64,000 nucleotides of DNA. Source: Macrocystis pyrifera (Eukaryota; Sar; Phaeophyceae; Laminariales; Laminariaceae). Positions 44,583-54,904 of the stretch are shown piece by piece; positions within the stretch are counted from its first letter, which is position 1, and the number at the start of each line of letters is the position of its first letter. The notes under the pieces are model-generated. The model was not told the DNA's origin, searched no databases, and saw only the letters and a program-made list of their open reading frames with translations. The stretch lies in assembly GCA_031763025.1 (NCBI GenBank), contig JASSKH010000029.1, positions 1,054,001 to 1,118,000 on the forward strand. Direction: 5' to 3'. A program made the position numbers and the translations under genes.

Positions 44583-45690
44583 GTGCCACGGTCGTTACAG
44601 ACACCGCTAACCACCCTGGGGCTAGCGCCATCGACATCGACCTCGCGGACAACGCTACCCTCACTTCCGGCGCCGCCTGATGCGACACCGTCACTGTCAG
44701 CTTTTCTGGTACCGACGCCATCGCCCACGCACCGGTCGCCCGCATCCCGACAGGGGTGGCCGATACCACCATCGCTACCGGATATGACTGCATTAAGGAC
44801 CAAAACCACCCAGGTGTGGGTAAACACCATCGTCTGGAACCCACAACGCGTTAGCTGCAGGACACCGGTACAAGTGCTCCTCGACACTGGAGCAGGAGGA
44901 GGCAACTACGCTTCGGAGACGTTCATCAAGACCGTCAATTCCGCGCCGATGGCTGGTAAATCCACCGTCACCTCTGCAGGAAAGGGGTCGCTGCGCGCTG
45001 CCAACCCCCGGGGAAGCAAGATACCCCGTGGGATCCTGGACTCTACCTCTCGTGTTCGCACCGGTAGATCACGTGTTCAAGGCTACAGTGAGAGTCGTCG
45101 TCGACCTCCCCTACGCAATAGTATTGGGGACAGCCTTTTTCAAAGAACACCGCAGCGTCATCAGCTTCGAACAGGGGAAAGGGTTCCGCCCAACACCTGT
45201 TTCCGGGTGGGTGCCATTTAGTAACAATCGCCCAGACACGACGCTACCTGAAGGGGAGGTGGCCACCGTATGGGAGTGCAGAGGCACGGAGCACTGCCCC
45301 AGGGAAACCGAGACGAGGTCGGACATAGAACTCTTGGCGAAAATGCTGGAAACACTGAACGGATCAAGCGAGGAGGACATGGATACGGTTGTAGGCTTCC
45401 TCCGCCACGAGACTTTCACCAGCGCGGACAAACATCAGCGACTCGCGGCAGCGACCAACGCCGCGAAACACGCCCGACTTAAGGCCACAAGGAGAGAAGA
45501 CCCTCTGGTCACGTCACATCGCGAAACCCTCCGGCGACGTCGCCTTCAACGACGCCTGGACCGCCGGGTCGTCTGGGGACGACCCCCGACGGAATCGACA
45601 AGCAACATGTGGGCCCTCAACGCAACCCCAGAGGGAAACGAGACCACAACGGAGCCCCCGGAACCAAATCTCAGGATGCCGGGGACTTAA
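44583..45690 (+). pseudogene. Aspartic protease region of Ty3-MT, frameshifted
   Basis: The protease signature is clear: VQVLLDTGAGGGNYASETFI near 44,868. After a frame change near 45,020 it continues as YAIVLGTAFFKEHRSVISF, the usual closing ILG-type motif. An acidic/basic linker follows to a stop at 45,690. The catalytic DTG is intact. Confidence 0.8.
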
Positions 45691-47882
45691 AGGAAGTCGC
45701 AACTACGTCGACCCCTCCAACCCCCACCAACAAAGAAGCTAGCCGCCAAGCAACCCCCGTTAAGGCCGTGTGGGAGGACCAAGCGACGTTGGATTGGATC
45801 ATGCGGCTAGACCAAGACGTCAGTCTTCCAGGGGGGACGAGCAGGCAAGTGAACGCACGCGTCAAGGGCCCTCAGCCACAGACACGACTGCTCGTAGTAG
45901 TCGAGCCAAGGGGGAGTTTTGACCTTGCCACGGGGGTGGACATCGGCGTCCCACGAGGCGTGCAGTTCTGGGACCCAGGCACGCCCCTCGCCTGCAAGGT
46001 GACCAACGTGGACACATCGGATCATCTTTTATTTTGGGGGACAGCCGTAGCAACCGTGTACAGCGTCAACAATTTCGATCTGCCCCGAATCCAGTCCCTC
46101 TTGGAGCTACAGCCGCAACCGCGAGAAAGGGACAAGCAAAAGCCCCAGAGTAAGGAAAGACTCACGGAGGAAGAGGAAGAATCTCCTGTAGCCAACGTCC
46201 GCGACGCCAACATCGGCCAGACCAGTCCCGCCGAGAAAGAAAGGATAGTTGACCTACTGGAGCAGTATATCGACATCTTCGCGGTTAACCCAAAATGTCG
46301 TGGACGCCTGCGAAGGACCGCCCACGATTCAGGAACTCAAGGATCCGACGTGCTCGCCATACGTCGCACACCCACGCAGATATACTCCAGAGCCGCGACA
46401 AATGATCCAAGAAGAGGTGTACAAGCTGTCTAAGGCAGGGGCGATTCGGCCGTCCCACAGCGCTTACGCTTCAGCCTGCCACAAAGTACGGAAAAGGACG
46501 GCGTAGTTCGCGTGGTGCAAGACTTCCGAGAGCTCAATGCACTTCTCAAGGAACAGAGCGGAGGACTAGGCAACCTCTCCACCATCGTCGACGAAATGGG
46601 TGGATCTAACTGCTTCACGTGTTTGGACCTGGCCTCAGGGTTTCTGCAACTCACGATCCGAGAGTCGGACCGCCACCTGACCTCGTTTCGCGATGCGGAA
46701 GGCAAGTTATGGGACTACATCCAGTGTGGATTCAGGCTCAAGACAGTACCCTCGGCGTTTGCAAACTACGTGGGCGGGCAGCTGATGCCTGTCAAGATGC
46801 AAGGGGTCAGGAATTGGCTAGGCGACATCATCATACCCACAGATACAGTGGAAGACCAGTTTACTCTTCTACGAGAAGTCTTCGACCTCATCCGCGCGAG
46901 CCACTTCTCTGTCAACCTTCTGAAGTCGGAGTTTTGCTTTCCCGCGGTGGAATGGCGCGGGATGACTATCGACTGTCACGGCACTCGACCAGCGCCTAGC
47001 AAGATCGAATTCATCACCCAACTCTCGCGACCAACAACGGTGGAGGACATCCGTGTTCTACTAGCCAACCGCGGGAATCTCCGCCAGTTCATTCCAAATT
47101 ACAGCACCGTCACGGCCCCCATCTCCGACCTCCTACGCGACCCCCGATTTCGCGGAAAACGGGCCCGGAAGATGAAGATTCCCTGGGGAGAATTCCAACA
47201 GCAAGCCAAGGACACCCTCATCAAGGCGCTGACCAACCCACCCATCCTGGCATTGCCTGACTGGAGCAAGCAGTTCCGACTCCACACGGACGCGAGTGAG
47301 ATTGGAGCAGGGGCTGTCCTCACGCCGTTTTGCGACTGCTTGGAAAAGATCCTGGTCTACGCCAGCCACAAGTGGTCAGTTGCCGACGCCAGGAAATCAG
47401 CCACGGATCGGGAATGCCTCGCGATACTCTGGGCTGTAGACAAGTTCGCGTCGTACGTTGGAGCCCAAGCCTTCACCCTTATCACGGGCTGTTCGGCGCT
47501 CACCTGGCTATTCAAAAGCCTATCGCTCTCCGCTAAATATCACCGATGGGCGTTGAGGCTAATGGAGCTAGACATGACCCTGGAGTGGCGGCCCGGGGTT
47601 CAACACCAACTCGCGGACGCGCTCTCCCGCACACCACGAGTCAAACCACACGGGGAGGGCATCGACGACTCCTTCCCGGGCGACTACAGCACCAAATCCG
47701 ATCAACTACCGCACGGACGTATCCTCGACGGGGTACCTCTGAGCACACTAGGAGCCACTCGAGAGGACGACGAAGGCCACATGGTAGCTTCCCTGGCAAC
47801 TGCACCGGTCATCTCGTCCGCCGCTTTCGCCGCCGCCGCCCTCACCACTGAGGTGGATGGAGCATATCCCGAGACGGGAAAC
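45609..47882 (+). pseudogene. Reverse transcriptase and RNase H of Ty3-MT, catalytically damaged
   Basis: RT is preceded by a beta-rich segment (LLVVVEPRGSFDLATGVDIG). RT motifs appear in two frames: PRQMIQEEVYKLSKAGAIRP, then VVQDFRELNALLKEQSGGLG, NCFTCLDLASGFLQLTI and the core motif, which reads NWLGDIIIPT where YLDD is expected. The first catalytic Asp is thus Gly and the Tyr is Trp. RNase H has HTDASEIGAGAV and TDRECLAILWAVD, but ITGCSALTWL where the third Asp (TDH) is normal. DALSR closes it. The frame ends at TAG 47,883-47,885 and reads straight on into the methyltransferase region. Confidence 0.88.
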
Positions 47883-47885
47883 TAG

Positions 47886-48850
47886 GCAGCAGTCGACATG
47901 AACACCCGGATAAACGGTACCACACCAGCAGCACTCCCTACGGTGGTAGTACTAGGTTGTGGTGGGGGGGGGACCATCCGGGCGTCTGAAGGCATTCTTG
48001 ACGTACTCGGAGCCACAGACCACGACTGGAGAGCCTTGGAATGCACCAGGCACAACGGCTTTCCCCGAGGAACACCGCTTCGACGGACCACACCAGGAAC
48101 CGCCACCTGTCGTTCCTGGATCCAACAACTGCAACCCGAAGTCTTGATCGGGCACGCGTGCCGGAACATCATCGAGGCAGGCCTACAAGAGGTCCGATAA
48201 GCGGCGAGAACTGCAGTGAGCCTTGTTCACACCTTCGTCGACTCCCCGGCCCATCTTCTGATTTTGCAATGTACATTACATCTACCAAAGTCACGAGAGT
48301 GGACCGACCTGACGCATTCCCTCCTGCAAGCGGAATGTGACTGGGAAACGGCCGAAGTTTCTGCGCTCCAGGTCGGAGTCTCGTACAACAGGAAAAGGAT
48401 CTACATTGCGTGCGCAAGGAGGACACCCAGGCTGAAGGAAAAACTGTTGAGATTGAAGACGAAGCTGGAAGTGCGAGGGAAGAACAAGAGAGGCCTCGGC
48501 GAATACCTGGGACGCGAAGGGGTATACTCTCTACATCGGGCGCCGGGTGAGCAAGCCATTTTCTCTTTCAACAACCCTATCGTCTCCCTGTCACGCGGGC
48601 ACATCCGCTGTGAAAACCCGCCGGCCAGTACCGGCCACACCCTGCGGATGAGGGCACACTCGAAGAAGCACAGGAGCTCAACCTCTCTGATTTTGCGAAG
48701 GTAGCCACAGGAGAGGAATATTTCTTGCTCCCGGCGACGGTGAGCCGGGAGGCAGCCGCCTCAATCCTCGCCGATTCGACGCCGACATTAATGATGAGGG
48801 CCATACTCGTCAGCCATTCTGACGCGGAAATGTTCACCAGTCAAAGCCCA
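47886..48850 (+). pseudogene. Cytosine-C5 DNA methyltransferase-like domain inside Ty3-MT
   Basis: It continues the RNase H frame after one TAG. Visible blocks in the family's order are: an SAM-site-like VVVLGCGGGG and WRALECTRHN; a motif IV-like QPEVLIGHACRN holding a Cys where Pro-Cys is usual; KSREWTDLTHSLLQAECDW; motif VIII AEVSALQVGVSYNRKRIYIA (RxR kept, Gln replaced); and LGEYLGREGVYSLHRAPG. After a frame change come LNLSDFAKVATGEEYFLLP and SILADSTPTLMMRAI, like motifs IX-X. A TAA at 48,198 and one frameshift break it. C5 methyltransferases transfer methyl from S-adenosylmethionine to cytosine in DNA. No RNase H or integrase domain of Ty3 explains this segment. Confidence 0.7.
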
Positions 48851-49384
48851 CACCGCCGAACAAGCAACGAACCGGAGGGGTTAATGTGCGCCGCATTTAC
48901 AGACCTCCTTGCAATCGACAACGAGGAACAATCGCACCCAGGATCACTTGCACCACCCCCAGGAAAGGACGGTGTGGGATGGCACAACCTCAGGTACAGG
49001 AACGTCCGCCCGCCATCTCACGCACTCCAGGTACCCTCATCGCCACGACCGATACCGCCACCGTCCCTGGCACCAGCGCCGTTGACGTCGAACCCGCGAA
49101 CGAAGTCCTCCTCGCCACTCCCAGCACCACCGCGGCTACGACCATGGCCGCCAGAACCGCTGGAGCATACACCATCACCCACGACTAGGACCTCGCGAGC
49201 GAAACCTTCCTCGTCATCTTCAACGCCGTCGTGGCCCACGCCCCTACCATCAGCCTTACGGAAGCCGACACCACCACCCACGACCCGGCCTCCCACATCT
49301 CCGCCCACGTCTCTGATGCAGCCACCACCCCCGTTTCCGTCGCCATCGACATCGCCTGGCCAAGCACACCCGCGCCCGCCAATC

Positions 49385-51023
49385 GTGCAAGATATGTCAC
49401 AACTCCTTCAGGACACACCGGAACTCGTGAGGAGACAGGCAGGGGACTCATTTATCGCCAGGGTCATCTCGGACCTGAAAAACGCGGAGGGGACCGACCC
49501 ATACCTGCTAGACGAGAGGTCTCCTGTAGTACTCGCTGATGACTTCACCTTCGCTGCTTACAATGCCCCGTTCTATGATACCTGGAGTAATGGCCCTGGT
49601 CCACACAACTTACGCCGACCCCGGCGTCGGACGGACGACGGAGCTGATCCAACGGAAGTTCCACTGGCCCACATACAAGCGCGACATCAGGGACTACGTG
49701 CTCTCGTGTGGGTGCAGGAGGAGGAAGAAGTCGGCAAGCCAACGAGTAGCCATGCTCCCAGCCTGCTTCCTACAACCTTGAAAGGTGTTGGAAATGGACA
49801 CCAAGGACATGGGGGAGAACTCTTCCTCGGGCAACCGATACCTTCTGCTCGTGGTGGACAGAGCCAGCAAGTTTACATTCGCTTACCCACTAAGGACCAA
49901 CGATGCCGAGAGCGAGGCAAGAAAACTGATGGACTTGCTCCTGATGTTCGGTATGCCACGCTCCATACGGAGCGACCCGGGAACGGAGTTTACGGCAGAA
50001 GTCGTACAGCACCTCTTCCGCTGGCTAAAGGTGCCCATCGATTTCGGACCGGTCGATCACGCCAGGGTCCAAGGAGCAGTGGAAAGGCGGGGGGGATGGT
50101 TTAACGAAGTCCTGGCGGAGCTGTGCAAATCCTGGCTCAAACGCTGGGACGAGTACGTGCAACCAGCACTCTGGCTGCAGCGCACAACGCCCCTTCCCCA
50201 GCTGCCGGGCAGCCCCACTCCCTTTAGGCTGTTGTTCGGCCGGGACGTGCGTTCGCAGATCGACGCGGTGACTCCTGAACTGGATGGCAGCAACCTCCTT
50301 CAACATGGAGGTCTACACAACTTTATTGCGGACCGAAAGGACGCTTGGAGAGAGGTAACGAAGGAACGTTACGCCCTCCTAAAACGACACGAGATCCGGC
50401 AACATCAACGTTCCCGCAGTAACGCGAGCATACGACGCGCTTCAGCCGGGACCAAGATCAAACCGGGTGACCTGGTGATGGTACAAGAAGCGGACTTAAC
50501 CCTCTGGCACGAGGGGGTGCACCGCAAACTCGTACACGAGAAATGGACGGGACCGTGGAAAGTTTTCGCCGTAATCACCCCCGGCCTGTGTTATCACGTC
50601 GTACTCAACGGTAGACAAGCCAGGGAAAAGCGGGCGGCGGCGTCACACATCAAGCCGTTTCACGCCAGGCCCACCGAGTTACGCCACAATATCGGCGATG
50701 AGTATGCTCGCTTTGCCTGGGACACGGAACTGAGTCTTACCGCCCCGTCGGTAACGACACCCCCCCTATACACCCTGGTGGATCACCGGGCATCAACACA
50801 AACAAGTGGGGCTTGGCGTTGGGAATACAAAGGACGTTTCCTTAATGGGATGGAATCGGACTGGACCTCGGAGGAGGATGCCCTAGACAGCTTCACGCCG
50901 ATGCAGCTAGACGTCTTTCACGCAATGTGGGAGCTGCACCACGGAGAGAAACTCGCGGTCCCAGGCCACCGACAGTCGCAACCAGGGTGGAACGCGACGC
51001 CCTCGACAGAACGCACGCCTTGA
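49385..51023 (+). pseudogene. Integrase of Ty3-MT
   Basis: A Pro/Ala/Thr-rich linker precedes it. It opens with ELVRRQAGDSFIARVISDLK, changes frame near 49,545, then shows a degenerate HHCC region (LIQRKFHWPTYKRDIRDYVL, SCGC) lacking the second His. A TGA at 49,779-49,781 stands where Trp would be usual. The core follows with LEMDTKDMGENSSSGNRYLL, FGMPRSIRSDPGTEFTAEV and ARVQGAVERRGGW, so the D, D and E positions are intact. A C-terminal SH3-like region reads IKPGDLVMVQEADLTLWHEG. Confidence 0.88.
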
Positions 51024-51217
51024 GCGACGTTTCGGTGGGCACCGTGGTGTGGAGAGAGTTCGTCGATCAAGAATGGAAAGCATACCGACACCGCGGCGTC
51101 GTCTACGACTACAAGACGCCGTACTTTCGGATCCGCCACCCCGACGGAGATTGGGAGGAAATCACGAAGACGGAAGTGAACCAGGGAATAGAGAGGGTGT
51201 CACAAAGTTTTGTCTGA
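51013..51217 (+). pseudogene. Tudor/Agenet-like C-terminal tail of Ty3-MT
   Basis: In the next frame after the integrase, SVGTVVWREFVDQEWKAYRH, RGVVYDYKTPYFRIRHPDGD and WEEITKTEVNQGI match the beta-barrel pattern of Tudor/Agenet modules. A single frameshift separates it from integrase. The 189 bases that follow up to the right LTR end in a purine tract (GTGGGGGGA), the likely plus-strand primer. Confidence 0.55.
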
Positions 51218-51406
51218 AGCTAAGGAGCCGGGGGGGACACCCAAGGGGGCGGAACCTTGAGATAGCTCGGATTCCCCTTTTTTCCTTCCAAAGACGCCTG
51301 GGAATTATATATTTTTTCTATTGCTATCTTGACGAGTATTTTTCTGCTCTTAGGGTTTACTTTTACGATTCGTTGTCTCGGTCTGAAGACATCGCACGTG
51401 GGGGGA

Positions 51407-51828
51407 TGTCACGGCAAGCAGGGGACATTTCACCATTTTGTTTGTGAACCCGGAGTTGTTGTACCTCGGAGGGATAGCATAGAAGGGGATCGACTAAATG
51501 TGCGTGGGGCTCTGGGATAGCTAGGTATGTCGATCGCTGGAAAGCACGGACTTGAACAAAACTGAGAACATGTGATGAACTTGTGAATCCCTGGCACGAA
51601 ACGCATGCTCTGAAGGCACGGAACACTCGCCCTGAATGCATGGAACGTTATCTGCACGCTCGTGAGTCACCCGCCTGACCTACCCCTCCGATTTGCTATG
51701 ATCTCCGGGAACCCACACAGGTCAGACGGTAGAATGAAATGCATGTTTTAATACAATGTCTCACGCAATACTAGGACAACGCACAGGTGTACAAAATCAT
51801 CATGCACATAGGGTCGCTTCCCGTAACA
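51407..51828 (+). repeat. 3' LTR of Ty3-MT
   Basis: 422 bp, TGTCACGGCA to CCCGTAACA, with about 28 differences from the copy at 10,793. It is directly preceded by the purine tract and followed by ATATC. Confidence 0.8.
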
Positions 51829-51991
51829 ATATCTGTGACATGTCAATATCCGGAAAGCTTGTTTCCTTGAATGTGCGCTGGTGTTCTTCGCGATAAACCG
51901 GTATTTCTGCGTATACCCGTCGTATGTACCGCAAGTTATTATCTAAAAAATTAGGTCCGTTAAATCCGGTGAGTGGTCGGAAAGGAAACAT
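51829..51991 (-). pseudogene. Coding fragment ending at the Ty3-MT insertion point (unknown family)
   Basis: The minus strand has an ATG at 51,991 and an uninterrupted frame, MFPFRPLTGFNGPNFLDNN ... RRVYAEIPVYREEHQRTF ... FPDIDMSQI, that runs exactly into the LTR. Skipping the element, the same frame stays open for about 35 more codons left of 10,792 before a TAA near 10,680. This fits an insertion into a gene, but I do not recognise the product. Confidence 0.4.
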
Positions 51992-53192
51992 CCGGACACG
52001 CCTTAAAAACTTCAAACACATATTCGATACGTATTAAATATTGCTTTGTATTTGATTATTTTCACCACGTACGTATTAATGTTCGATTTGTCATCTGACC
52101 ATCTATCTATGCAGCTCTTTTTCCAATCATACCATCCACACACAAAAGGGTAACTATTATATAAACGGGACGTCAGTTCTAAAAACGGGAACAACCTCGG
52201 GAGGTACCGTCAATCAGAACAGAATACTTGACCAAAAATGCACCTAAATGCAACATTAATAGTAGTCCGCTTTAAATTACTCCACTGGCCACGCTTCTCA
52301 ATTTTCAAGTCAAAAACACCCTAAAGTTCCTACCCCCCAGATTGCAAAACCTCCTCGACCACCGACTCCTAACCGAGTCGTTTCACCAAATCCAAATTAT
52401 AGTCTACTTTGAGTATTTTTCAAAATCAGCTATGCTTTGTCACTAATCTTGCGCTGGTGCCGTAGCTGCCGCGTATCTTCACACGCACGTATTTGTTTCA
52501 AAAAGGGCATACTCATACTGCACGAGTATAGTTATTAAGGCCACGGTGGCACGCTCAGGAATCCGATCTGGCCGGTAAACAGACGATCCCGGGTTTTTAA
52601 AGGAACGGCGTGATTATTCCGACCGGTCTATTCGCCCAAAAACAAAATACGTATCGCAAATCTACTCACGCTAGAAATCACGTAAAAACATGTTGCAACA
52701 TCATATCAATATCCCTTGTTCGGGTTATATAGTATCAGTGCGCAGAATGATTACTAAAATTGTCCTGTTGACCCGGGCAGCATCCAGGGGAGCCGCTGGC
52801 CTATATCTTTGACAAGGAATCACATATAGAATACGCGCGCTCGGTTCATCACAATACTTGTAAAATTAGGTAAAAATGGAATATATAGACGAGGCGTATT
52901 ACGCAGCTTGCAAAGTTGAGTATCAACTATTTAATCAGTCGAACTCACAGCTGACGTATTTCAAAAAATATAAATCACGTAAAAAAATATAATCGACTAG
53001 GAAATAGAGTGGGCGATTATGCACGATATACCTGGTTTGTACAGCAGTACAGCAGTACGAGAGCGAACACGATGCACGCCGTCCCCATCATACCCATAGA
53101 AACAACACACGGTGGCAAGAGATATACTCGTACTCGCACAGCGCTTTGAATCCACCAAGCAAAGAGCCACTCTATCATCAGATTTCACTACC
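51992..53192. other. AT-rich intergenic region, no gene seen
   Basis: No frame of interest and no repeat unit is recognised on either strand. Confidence 0.5.
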
Positions 53193-53480
53193 ATGGCCGA
53201 TGGACAGCAGCCACCGTCTAAGCGCAGCAAGGTTGAGGATGGTCTCCCGGCTTCTCTTTCGGGTGAAGTTGCCTCTCCTGGAGCAGCAGATACGAGGATG
53301 CAAGGTCGTCCCCAATCGACAAAGCGAACGGGCAGGGCGAGAGAAGCGTATATGGTACTCGGAGCCATGGTCAGCGTGTTCACATCCAGCAAGGATAGTG
53401 CCGATGATTGGGATACCGGCCCCAACACTCTGGAGGAGGATGTGGCGGAGGAACACAAGTGCCAAGGAACAAGCTGGTGA
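53193..53480 (+). CDS. Hypothetical 95-aa protein with a nuclear-signal-like start
   Basis: The ATG at 53,193 has a good eukaryotic context (CTACCATGG). The product starts MADGQQPPSKRSKVEDGLPA, and PSKRSKVE resembles a basic nuclear localisation signal. It ends acidic (ADDWDTGPNTLEEDVAEEHK). No domain is recognised. It could be the first exon of a longer gene, since GTGACT directly follows near the stop. Confidence 0.4.
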   Translation: MADGQQPPSKRSKVEDGLPASLSGEVASPGAADTRMQGRPQSTKRTGRAREAYMVLGAMVSVFTSSKDSADDWDTGPNTLEEDVAEEHKCQGTSW

Positions 53481-53692
53481 CTGCGTTTGTGAGACGCCGC
53501 TGCAGAAGCAGAGGAAGGATTCCCGGCCGAGTGCCGGCACTTGCGGCCGCCAGCAGGCGGACATCATCTCTGGGGTAGCTAGACATTAAGGTGCGTGGTC
53601 GATGCCTCGTCGTACGTAGGTTCCGCGGAGGGGTGGGACGGAACAATGATCACATCAGTGGTATTTGCTCCCTGTCTTGTGTGGTGTTGGTT

Positions 53693-53807
53693 CTATTACG
53701 GGGGTCCATAGTAAACAGAACCAAATATTGTCAGAAAAAATAGGTCAATATGTAGGTTTTTGTCTGCACCACAGGTGCTATTTACTATGGTCGCCCGTAA
53801 ATAATAG
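53693..53807. mobile_element. MITE-like inverted-repeat element, copy 1
   Basis: The left arm CTATTACGGGGGTCCATAGT is mirrored by the right arm (ACTATGGTCGCCCG ... ATAATAG). At 115 bp it folds into one long hairpin. Two relatives follow within 800 bp. Confidence 0.75.
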
Positions 53808-54147
53808 ATTACTTGCGACAGAGAAAAATAAATATGACTGGGGAAATGTATATTGATCGACCTTGTTCTACGCGCCTTTTCTGCCAGGCTCTTTTTGTGT
53901 AGTAGTCTATTATACCAGGAGCAGAGACATGTACGTACGCACGTACGCAAATGGCCCGAAACACAAGACACAGCCGTGTTGAAAACCGTGCTTGTACAAA
54001 CACCTTGCACGGTGTGCAACAGTAGTAGTTCATGGTCTGCGGCATATATTTGACTGACCTAACCTTCCGTTGTAAGATGCTGTGCGGGATCTGTGTATAC
54101 ATTTTTTTTAGTTGACGCAGATTTTACTAGTGTCAGTAGTAGAGGTG

Positions 54148-54260
54148 TTATTACGAGGGACCATAAAAAATAGGACCATTTTTTTTAATTCTAAACAGGT
54201 AGATACATAAATCGTTGTGTGTACCGTTGGTCCTGTTTACTATGGTCCCCCGTATAATAG
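54148..54260. mobile_element. MITE-like inverted-repeat element, copy 2
   Basis: Left arm TTATTACGAGGGACCATA, right arm TACTATGGTCCCCCGTATAA. The arms and the GTACCG(T/C) core near the right side are shared with copies 1 and 3. 113 bp. Confidence 0.75.
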
Positions 54261-54459
54261 GTTATTCAGATAGCACGCCTCGTGCCTCCCTTGTAACGAG
54301 CTGCCGCGGACGTCATCCATACCATACAAAATTCGTAACAGATCACTTCTCGTGTATGTCGATCAGGAAGTAGGAATCGATGATCTGTCCTATTGTACAG
54401 CAGTAGTGCACGCATGACACTACAAGAGGGGAACATAGTGCGCCGCAGTGTCGAGTCGG

Positions 54460-54562
54460 TACGGGGGACCATAGCAATTAGAACGAAATATTGTTTGTAC
54501 AAAGATGAAAACATATAGTTTTTTGGGCGTACCGCCGGTCCTATTTGCTATAGTCTGTGGAG
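54460..54562. mobile_element. MITE-like inverted-repeat element, copy 3
   Basis: Left arm TACGGGGGACCATAGCAATT, right arm CCGGTCCTATTTGCTATAGT. It is slightly shorter (about 103 bp) and the right terminus has decayed. Confidence 0.7.
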
Positions 54563-54853
54563 GTGGCCACACCAGAAATTCCGTAAATTCATTGATGCTG
54601 TGACCAATATGAAAATCCGCCTCTAAAGCGGTTGTTAGTAGGATGCAGCTCATCCTTCATGCGATTTGCCCAACACCTCATGGCGCTTGGCGCTTGGTGC
54701 AAGCACTGTCTGCCTGGTCGATGAAAACCCGACCCGCCCCGTACCGGCATTGTAGGGATGCGAGGGTATATGGTCATACGACTACGGCCATGCATGATAT
54801 TGAGTACCCCCCCCGTCATACGACTGCGGCCATGCATGATAATACGTGCACCC

Positions 54854-54854
<1 letters not shown>

Positions 54855-54889
<35 letters not shown>

Positions 54890-54898
54890 TCTGGCCCG
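54855..54898 (+). repeat. 44-base homopolymer C run
   Basis: C44, preceded by a duplicated phrase ACTACGGCCATGCATGAT/ACTGCGGCCATGCATGAT ending each time in a C run. Further C/G runs stand at about 55,190, 55,305, 55,708, 55,868 and 55,887. Confidence 0.9.
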
Positions 54899-54904
54899 TG
54901 TGCA

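Larger units (their letters stand above)
10793..51828 (+). mobile_element. Old Ty3/gypsy element with methyltransferase domain, split by nested insertions (Ty3-MT)
   Basis: The outermost structure is a pair of direct 422-bp LTRs (10,793-11,214 and 51,407-51,828), both TG...CA. They differ at about 28 positions by my count. The bases flanking the pair are CTATC on the left and ATATC on the right, a 5-bp target duplication with one mismatch. A tRNA-like primer site follows the left LTR, and a purine tract (GTGGGGGGA) directly precedes the right one. Coding resumes only at about 40-51 kb, because a LINE, a Ngaro-type element, an OTU-gene segment and a younger Ty3 occupy the space between. It could instead be two separate copies of one family. 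The flank match and the primer site favour a single element. Confidence 0.65.
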
